This document shows, in pieces, positions 57,310 through 64,000 of a DNA stretch of 64,000 bases. The notes under the pieces were generated by a model. That model was not told the DNA's origin. It saw nothing but the letters and a program-made list of their open reading frames with translations, and searched no databases. Numbering within the stretch: position 1 is the stretch's first letter; each line of letters begins with the position of its first letter. The stretch spans positions 30,689,501-30,753,500 of the forward strand of contig JAYKYS010000001.1 in the NCBI GenBank assembly GCA_036924285.1, given 5' to 3'. The position numbers and the translations under genes were made by a program. Origin of the DNA: Asterella californica (taxonomy: Eukaryota; Streptophyta; Marchantiopsida; Marchantiales; Aytoniaceae).

Positions 57310-57546
57310 TGTGATACATTTGTTTGTGTGTTATGACATCGCCCATGTGTTATGTGTATGTGTAGTGTACCTCTGACAGCGATGTATGTTGTGTAGCGAT
57401 GTGTATGCGCATGACAGCATCGTTTGGCTCTGCACTCTGAGAAGTACTTCTTTGGGATGTCAGAAGGGATTTTGTTAAGACATAGGATTTCTAGAAGAGG
57501 TATAGAAGTCGACTATGCTAAGGTAGAAGTTATCATGAAACTTCAC

Positions 57547-57574
57547 CCCTAAACCCTAAACCTTAAACCCTAAA
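57547..57574 (+). repeat. Interstitial telomere repeat, four CCCTAAA units
   Basis: CCCTAAA, CCCTAAA, CCTTAAA, CCCTAAA in series. It lies between codons of the E RT: compared with F at the same place there are about 26 extra bases. It is the plant (Arabidopsis-type) telomere motif in the C-rich orientation. Confidence 0.9.
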
Positions 57575-58232
57575 TTTGCTAACCTGACTTAGTTGAGAAG
57601 CTTTCTGAGCAACGTAGGATACTACATGAGGTCTATTGACATATATGCAGAAGTAGCAGGAAGACTTACCAAATTGCTGAAGAAGGATGAACCTTACGTT
57701 TGGTGTTCTGAGCAGCAGGAAGCCTTCGAGGAGATGAAGAAGCTTTTGTCAGACTCCCATGTCCTAAGATCACCTGATTGAGAAAAGGTCTTCCACATTT
57801 ATGTGGATGTTTCCTCTTTTGTCATAGGAGTGGTACTAACCCAAAAAGATGAGAAGAAGAGAGATTTTCTCATTTACTACGCGAGAAGACAACTCAGTGA
57901 TGCAGAGAAGAAGTACTCGACAACTAAAAAGGAGTGTCTTGGAATGATTTACTCCTGTATGAAGTTCAGGCACTATTTTCTAGCTAATCCGTTTGTCTTC
58001 TATGTGGATCATATTTCTTTGAAGCATCTAGTTAAGAAAGCAGATTTGTCTAATAGGATAGCTAGGTGGATTCTTCTGCTTCAAGAATTCACTTACACTG
58101 TGGACCTGGAAGACAGCATGTCAATGTCGACTATCTATCCCGATTGAAGACAGAGAGTCGAGAAAATGAAGTGGAAGGCGAGTTTCCTAATGAGAAACTG
58201 TTCCAAGTTTCTACAAAGACTTCATAGTCTGA

Positions 58233-58245
58233 GGGGGGGGGGGGG
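58233..58245 (+). repeat. Run of 13 G
   Basis: A pure G tract between RNase H and integrase of E, flanked by GCGCATCGCTCGCTC. No counterpart in F. Either a slippage or insertion event, or an assembly flaw. Confidence 0.8.
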
Positions 58246-59585
58246 CGCATCGCTCGCTCTTTAGAAGTCGGGATAAAGTCTTCTGACCCTATTTACGGGA
58301 CTTCCACAAAAGAATCGATCTTCATAGACCTGAGGAAGTTCTTGAAAGATCAACAGTACCCCGAGGGAATGGATGCTGAGCAGAAAGCCGTCTTCTTACA
58401 CAAGACACAAGACATGCCCTTATGCCATCCAGGATACTCTTCCAGGGTATTTTGTTTAGGAAGGGACATGACGAGAAGCTGAGGAGATGCCTCGAGCCTT
58501 CAGAGATTAAGGCAGTGATCACAGGTCTTCACTACGAAGATGTTGGGGGTCACTATGGACTGAAGACAATGATGAAGAAGATGTTGGACGCCGGCTACTG
58601 GTGGCCAACCATGTACAGAGACACTTTTTAGGAGATCAGAAGATGTGATGCACGTCAGAGAATGGGAAGATCGACAACTACTACACGGTGATATCTTACT
58701 CTCATTTCTCCTCTCGCACCCTTTGAAAAGTAGAGAATCGACTTTGTTGGCCAATCGCTCCTGTAGCCAGAAGAACGCGAGCACAACATATACTGATAGT
58801 TACAGATTATGCCACGAACATGGTGGAAGGCGAAGCCACAAGGAAGAACGACGTTGCCGTGGTTACCAACAACATCATCATCCGATATGGATGTCCGTTA
58901 GAACTAGTGTCAGACAGAGACACTCATTTTTCTCTCTTGACATAGTACTTCAGGATCAAGCATCAGAAACCGACACCGTACAACCCGGAAGCTAATGGAC
59001 TGACAGAGAAGTCGAATGATCTTCTCTGCAATATTTCGAATAAGATAATTGTTAACCACACTTATGATTGAGACAAGAAGCTGACATCTGTGTTGTGGGC
59101 TTTTAGAATTTCACCTAAGGTCACCACTCAGAAGACGCCCTTCTATCTAACTTATGGGATAACATCCATTCTTCCTCGAGTTAGAGGTCTGTACTTATGA
59201 GTTAGTTGTTATCGAACGGAAGGAAGAAATGAAAAGCTAGGAGAAACGTCTTCTGAACTTCGTGGAGATCGAGGAAGACAAGAATGCAGCTCTAGAGAAG
59301 ACCTACGAAGTACATGTACAACGTTAACTATGATAGCAAGCTGAAGAAGGTGACTGTCAAGGGTGAAGACTTGGTTCTTTCTATACGACGACATGCATCT
59401 GAAATTCCTTGGGAAGCTTCATCTTCGCTGGATGGTTCCTTTTCAAGTCTTGGAGGTCTTTGACAATGATTCCTTACAACTGGAAGAGCTAGATGGTACC
59501 TTGATGACAACTCGTGTTAATGGGTGACGTGTCAAGAAGTATTGGGCTTAAACAGTCACTTCGATGTTTGCGAGGACGTGAACAT

Positions 59586-59600
59586 GAGAGGGTGGGCATA
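59586..59600 (+). other. E polypurine tract
   Basis: GAGAGGGTGGGCATA, directly before TGTGGTGCTC. It ties the C-type LTR to the E pol. Confidence 0.75.
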
Positions 59601-60240
59601 TGTGGTGCTCACAATTTGCAGGATTAGAGAATTTTTGAAATTTTTAAAGTTAATGACGTGTCTATGTAATTGAAGGAACCTAATGACTTAAGATTGCACC
59701 TTGCTTAACGAGAAGATGAGAATTTTGTAAAGAGAAGTCGACTTCTTCCGAAGCGAGAAGACGGACGTCTTCCGAAAAGACGTCTTTTGGACAGTGTCTT
59801 TCGGAAGACGAAAGACAGAAGCTGGAAGCCAAAAGACGGACCTCTTCCAAGAAGATAGAAATCGTGACTTCAGAGGTACCAACCACACGTCACATCGATA
59901 GTGTACCAACCAGATAGTCATCGTCATAGTAGGTAGGTCGAAGTATCCAGACCATTATCTAAATCGCGCAAGAAGATACAGGTCGAGGCACATTAGCACA
60001 GAGCACATTCACTGCTTCTCGCCTTCACTTACTTTGAAGCAGGCATTGAGGGTTGAGATTGGGAGCACGAAGGATCGAATTGGAGCGAGAGAGAGCAATG
60101 GTGTCTTCCAGCCAGGAAGCGCATTTGAATTGAGAGAGTAAAAGGAATCCTTGAGGATTTCGAAGAGCAGAAATCGAAGGTCAATTAGGAATCGAGAGGG
60201 AAGCTTTGGTGCAGTAGCAAGATCGATTGCAACAGCAGAG
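59601..60240 (+). repeat. C3: 3' LTR of E, left part
   Basis: Aligns with the first 0.7-0.8 kb of C1 (from 1454) and of C2 (from 33194), including the TTTTTAA-rich start and the block of GAAGAC/GTCTTC words (59740-59840). Similarity fades near 60240, so the LTR is cut or very diverged from there. Confidence 0.72.
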
Positions 60241-61052
60241 GGACACAAGTCGAGATCAACAACAGACACATGATCGTAGTGTCTTTTCTGTGTTTCGTGA
60301 CCAGTATCACGTAACTCGCCGAACGGTGTGATGAGTGCCACGTTTGTGATTATCTGTTTAAGTGATCGCACGGTAGAGGAACGTGCCAAGTCATCGATCT
60401 GTGCGCGTTCACTTCAGTGGTCCTTGTTGCCGCATTTGTGTATAAAATAGTGGGTCGAGAGTTCATACGATTTTCTCTCTCAGCCGGTGATTCGTGAGGG
60501 TTCTCGGTGGTCTGCATGGAGGAGTGAAGAACTGCAGGAGTGGTGGTTATGGACGGAGATTTGTTACCGGCTCCGGATCTTCCTTTCCCGAATCCGTTTC
60601 ACATCAAGCTTCATTGCATCCACCGCGATCACTTTCGACAGTGGTTAGTTGTATACTTTGGCGATGAATTCATGGGAAGAGTGATGGAGTTACAGCTTCC
60701 GGTGATCCTTCCGATCGTAACATACGGAGAGACTTGGGATATGACGGTGTACATTTTGTTGTGAGGAACAATGGATCTCAACTATCCATCAAACGTTCCT
60801 TTCAACCTTTGGGTCGATGTCCGGTGTCATTGCAGACCGAAGATCAATCATGGGGCTTGGATCGTGAGAAACTTCGGGCAAGAATATTACAATCGAGTGA
60901 TAGCTTCACCGTTTCTTTTTGTCGTACCTTTTATTGTAGAACATTTCCAGGTTGTAATATTGACGTTGTATTAGTCTGCGACTCAATCGTTTTCATTCTG
61001 GTTGAGCGCTTCTACGTAGTTATGGACCGTGAAGAATCCATCGACATATCTG
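60241..61052 (+). other. Unassigned unit with TATA box and two short ORFs
   Basis: TATAAAATAG at 60441-60450 is followed by ATG at 60549 opening 71 codons (LPFPNPFHIKLHCIH, FGDEFMGRVMELQLPVILPI, ETWDMTVYI) and, after a stop, ATG at 60771 opening 67 codons (NVPFNLWVDVRCHC, FGQEYYNRVIASPFLFVVPFI). The two ORFs look like distant repeats of each other, with a pattern faintly like a plant B3 DNA-binding fold (F..LP..G..W.V). It may be a captured host gene fragment or more of an LTR. I see no match elsewhere in the window. Confidence 0.3.
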
Positions 61053-62139
61053 AAGGTTTTTTTGAGGTCTTAGAGTCTTGTTGATGTCTTATGTCTCCTT
61101 GGGAGTAAAAATTCGTTTTGAGGTCTTAGAGTCTTGTTGATGTCTTATGTCTCCTTGGGAGTAAAAATTAGTTCTAAGGGAAAAGTTAAGAGGAGAAAAG
61201 ATAAAAAGTAAAGCTCTTTTTGCTCTTATTGGTCCACTTTTGGACCAATGGTGTTCTAGCTGATCCTCGCGATGTTTCTGTGGTTTCTGGAGGCTTTGGA
61301 GGTCCATTCGCAAAACGAAGGGTATGGTTGGAAAGCTCTCAACCGGGGCTACAATCTGGGCTGAAGAATCGGTCGATTTGATGGAAGGATGAGCGCGTTA
61401 TGATCGATTGAGTGGAGGGGGTGCAATTCGTACCTACCGCTACGTTTCTGGTTGTTCCGAGAGACTCTCGAAGTGTTTTGAGGAGCTGTCTGTTGGGTTG
61501 GAGAGCTGACGACGTGCTGGTCGTTTTGATATCAATTTCATCAGGTTCTTGATCGATTTGGATTCCAATGAAAAAATTATCAAATTCATGGGAGACTTTT
61601 CATATTTAGAATCTTTCTGTGGTGTGCTTTGTTTTTTCTTCTTTTGTACGTTCTTTTTATCATTTCATCATAGGCGCGATAGCTTAGCGAGGCAGTTGTA
61701 CCGTCTGTTGTAGGGAAGGCTCAGCCCGAATTAATTGAGACTCGGGGACGGAAGAGAAGAGAGAACCCTGAAATCGTAAAGCCGAGGGGCTATAGGCACG
61801 TAGTGCACGGGGAGCGTGTTCGGGTATCGTGCGCGAAAGGCAGGTCGAGCCCTCCGGGCCTCTCCCTCTTCGCGCCTTCGGACCCCTTTTTGTTTCAGCC
61901 ATTCCACTCACACGCAGCCGGATCCACCCGGATCACCTAGAATGACCAATTCATCTTTGTTTATGCGACTAACTATCAGTTTAGTATTGCTTTTAGTTCA
62001 TTTTGTCACCCGGGGCCTCTTAGTACCGAATGCTTAGAAATCTGGGGCTCGCTCTGCGGGCCCTATGCCAAAAGTGGATAAGTTCGGGACGGGGAACCCG
62101 TTTGCACATGCTAAAGAACTGGGCGATGAATATGCCCTG

Positions 62140-62250
62140 AAATAACTTATATACGGAACGAGGGCGCCCTGTGAAAATACACCGGTTTCTTACTCGTGTT
62201 TTGGAACTATTTCTTGGCAACTTAGACAACTTGAAAAAATATTCATAACG
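62140..62250 (-). pseudogene. rps14: Mitochondrial ribosomal protein S14, exon 2 fragment
   Basis: Thirty-seven codons on the - strand read [16 protein letters not shown], then [20 protein letters not shown], the strongly conserved C-terminal half of mitochondrial S14. Beyond KLF the reading diverges from the expected end, with indels, so it is a pseudogene. Upstream of the Arg codon the reading is not S14; intron sequence ending in AC lies there. S14 is a small-subunit protein of the mitochondrial ribosome. Exon 1 is not in the insert. Confidence 0.85.
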
Positions 62251-62360
62251 GTTACAGTTAGGGCCAGGCACTGTCAGACAAAACAATTTTCCGGCCTGTA
62301 GGGCCGCTGGTATCGTCCCCTTTGGCCAAAAAAGAGATATGGGCTACTCAAGTGCTCTCC

Positions 62361-62394
62361 GAACCGTACGAGATAGTCGTCCATCACACGGCTC
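62361..62394 (-). ncRNA. Group II intron domain V
   Basis: The 34-base stretch on the - strand begins GAGCCGTGTGATGG and ends CTCGTACGGTTC, forming a paired stem with the catalytic AGC triad near its base: the signature of group II domain V. It lies about 110 bases before rps14 exon 2. That is farther than usual, so domain VI may be enlarged or have an insertion. From memory an rps14 intron at this position is known in lycophyte mitochondria. Confidence 0.8.
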
Positions 62395-63243
62395 TCTAAC
62401 CTGACTTTCTTCGGAGCTTCTTCAAACCCGGAAACATGCAGCTGTGGTAGAGGCGAGTCTTATAAAGAAAAAAGTGGTTTTAAACGTTATAGTTCAAATT
62501 GATGCGTCGGTCACCGGGAGTCGCTGAAGCTGCAGCGCAGGCGACCCAGACGGAATTCAATTGTCACGCATGCAAACGATAGACCAAAGCCTGTAAGGAG
62601 ACCGACATTCCGGTGAACCCCGATAAAATAGAAGAATTAACTACCCCGCGAGGAGGCTGGGACCTCTAGCACGAGACGCAATTGAAGCTGTCCGTACCTT
62701 GCTTTTGAGGACATTTATTTAAAGCTCGAGTATGTTTTGTGCGTCGTTTCGACTCTCTGCCTTTACGAACAAGCTTGCATGTTTTACCGCCATTCTATCA
62801 ATGGCTTAAGCGATAATTTGGCGCTACCCAGCTAGAAAAAGGGGCGGGATGTGAAGACATTTTTTAAGATTTGCAAAACAGATAGTCATCGTCGAGCACC
62901 TCCCCCCAAGTCGCCTTCTTTCGAAGAAATTGAGGTAAACAACCGACCGATTGAAGTTGAGAAGTGCAGACGGGATAAGGCGGGAACAGCAACTGTGATA
63001 TTCATGGATAGTTTGCTATTGCTTAAGTTATGAGTCGAATTTCTGAGTGAAACTTTCCAAGATTGAAACATGTCTTATCAGTAAGATACTTGGAAAGTTT
63101 CACCTCAAATGGTCGAGTAGTTTGTTCAGAATCTTGGATCAAATGTACTGGGTGTGTAAAGCTCTTAAGTTAGCACAGATTACGGTTTGATCCATATCTG
63201 AGAATTGGTTTAAGATTTCGACCTGAAAATTGTTTAGGTAGGA

Positions 63244-63513
63244 GTGAAGGGTCCAATCAAGCTTCCTGTGAAGTTTGATCATAATTGGTCGACTGGTTTG
63301 GGAGGACTGAGGTCTCAAAGTTCGAAGATACTTCTGTTATTAGCAATTTCGGATTTTTCGGTATCATCTATTGTCATTTTGGTCATTTTCGAGCAATTTG
63401 GAGAGGAGTTTGTTGCTGAAACTGCCATGCCTGCATACAACTCGACATTGGAGGGTGTGGGGCTAAATTCAACTCTTGGTGATAAAGGAGAACGGAGTCA
63501 TCATGAATCTTAA
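63244..63513 (+). CDS. Short ORF in G2, function unknown
   Basis: Same 89-codon ORF as in G1 (40350-40619) with three residue differences. Hydrophobic segment in the middle. Whether it is translated is unknown. Confidence 0.3.
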   Translation: MKGPIKLPVKFDHNWSTGLGGLRSQSSKILLLLAISDFSVSSIVILVIFEQFGEEFVAETAMPAYNSTLEGVGLNSTLGDKGERSHHES

Positions 63514-64000
63514 GCCGCTGTTTGGGTTCTCAGAGCTGCCAAGTATTACAGCTGTTGGTGCTATATTGAGATCTGAGTAGTGCCTTGAAGCATGCATGCT
63601 TTACCTTGCTGGAATGCTTGATAGGCCAGGGTGTACAGCAAGTTGTATCGATACTCTATCAAGTTGATTGAGTGATCTTATAGCATCTTCTGGTTGTACT
63701 ATGAAGTTGTGATAGTTGGATTGATGGGCAGTTAGCGTCGCTGGGGAGCTATTTTAGAAGTCATGCTTCCAGTGATATAGAGGAATAACTTCAGTTAGAT
63801 AGTACAGAGTTGAGTACTTTTAGTTAGAGTACAAAAGATCTGTTTGTAACACAAGTTTATGCAACCTATACGTAACCTTGGATCTAGCAAGCTGTAAACT
63901 TGAGCCGAGCAGATACAAGGTCACTCGGGCTAGAAGAGTAGATAGTGAAACATTTGAGTGCAAACATCCAGATCTAGATCCACCCTTGTCAATCCACATA

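Larger units (their letters stand above)
10626..57416 (+). mobile_element. Element J: Ty3 element with DNA methyltransferase and PHD finger, heavily interrupted
   Basis: J's own parts are gag and protease (10738-11868) and methyltransferase, RT, RNase H, integrase and PHD finger (about 52499-57135). Its ends are TGTCACG and CATGACA, forming a short inverted terminus flanked by GCAT. Between 11869 and about 52498 lie later insertions (K, C, A1, A2, F, G1). A polypurine-like tract (57294-57309) precedes TGTGATACA at 57310, which would begin a very short 3' LTR of about 107 bp. I could not match this to the 5' end, so the LTRs are unproven. Confidence 0.65.
57421..59551 (+). pseudogene. E pol, second part: RT thumb, RNase H, integrase
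   Basis: Starts LALHSEKYFFGMSEG, continues RGIEVD...KVEVIMKLHP, is interrupted by telomere repeats, then LRSFLSNVGYYMRSID, RNase H (VDVSSFVIGVVLTQ, YYARRQLSDAEKKYSTTKKE, FVFYVDHISLKHLV), integrase zinc part (GLHYEDVGGHYGLKT, RRCDAR-like), core RIDFVG, VSDRDTHF, EANGLTEKSN, and the C-terminal end VNG-RVKKYWA. Many stops and frameshifts. It joins E's RT at 10625. Closest relative in the window is F. Confidence 0.85.
61566..62944 (-). other. Mitochondrial-like insert (NUMT) in G2
   Basis: A 1379-bp block absent from G1, where 5 or 6 other bases stand at the same place. It contains an rps14 exon and group II intron domain V on the - strand, both organelle features. The rest (61566-62040 and 62400-62944) is GC-richer than its surroundings and has no gene I recognise. 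No clear target duplication, as usual for DNA captured at a double-strand break. Confidence 0.75.
61053..64000 (+). repeat. G2: repeat G, interrupted, running off the window
   Basis: Inverted near-identical copy of G1 (39862-41414). A 56-bp unit is duplicated at 61064-61175. Homology breaks at 61565, resumes at 62945, and then continues to the last base of the window. The ORF MKGPIKLP... is at 63244-63513. Confidence 0.82.

Noticed and set aside
62020..62286. Complete 88-codon protein including residues before RYEYFF
   Set aside because: Only about 37 codons match S14; the upstream part is better explained as the end of a group II intron and the end as frame-shifted.
1..64000. CRISPR array, rRNA or tRNA genes
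   Set aside because: No regularly spaced direct repeats and no sequence that I can fold or recognise as tRNA or rRNA; the tandem repeats seen are within retroelements.

Overview
The window is plant nuclear DNA made almost entirely of nested, mostly broken Ty3/gypsy LTR retrotransposons. I see no intact host gene. Evidence for a land plant: a short run of the plant telomere repeat CCCTAAA, a mitochondrial rps14 fragment carrying group II intron domain V, and retroelement families of the kinds found in early-diverging land plants. The intron position in rps14 (before the codons for RYEYFF) makes a lycophyte my weak first guess; a bryophyte or fern cannot be excluded.

Layout, from the outside in. 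(1) A Ty3 element 'E' on + is the outer host: gag 1211-1347 plus 8915-9117, protease 9140-9530, RT 9840-10625, then the rest of pol at 57421-59551 and a 3' LTR from 59601. (2) E is cut by a solo LTR 'D1' (1348-8914, - strand). D1 is itself cut by C1 (1454-7314, perfect 5-bp duplication CCATG). C1 looks like a giant solo LTR whose U3 carries a coiled-coil ORF. (3) E is cut again at 10626-57416 (4-bp duplication GCAT) by element 'J', a Ty3 element that encodes a C5 cytosine DNA methyltransferase (52816-53760) between protease and RT, and a PHD finger (56995-57135) after integrase. (4) Inside J sits element 'K' in permuted order: linker and start of RT first (11899-12837), LTR-gag-protease last (47233-52498). 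K's gag is split by solo LTR 'D2' (49673-51651). (5) The segment 12839-39470 is inverted: turning it round rejoins both K's RT and a C-family ORF. Inside it lie two full-length A-family elements head to tail (A1 13192-21585, A2 21590-30879), inserted at the same GATC. (6) 39862-41414 (G1) and 61053-64000 (G2) are inverted copies of one repeat; G2 has taken up a 1.38-kb mitochondrial-like insert. F (41419-47231) is a third Ty3 pol followed by another long LTR with its own ORF and a downstream TATA box.

Nearly all coding regions carry stops and frameshifts, many of them TGA where the family has arginine, as expected for heavily methylated old repeats. All family comparisons here were made by eye within the window and from memory of protein families; no database search was possible. 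Letters A, C, D, E, F, G, J and K are labels for this report only.
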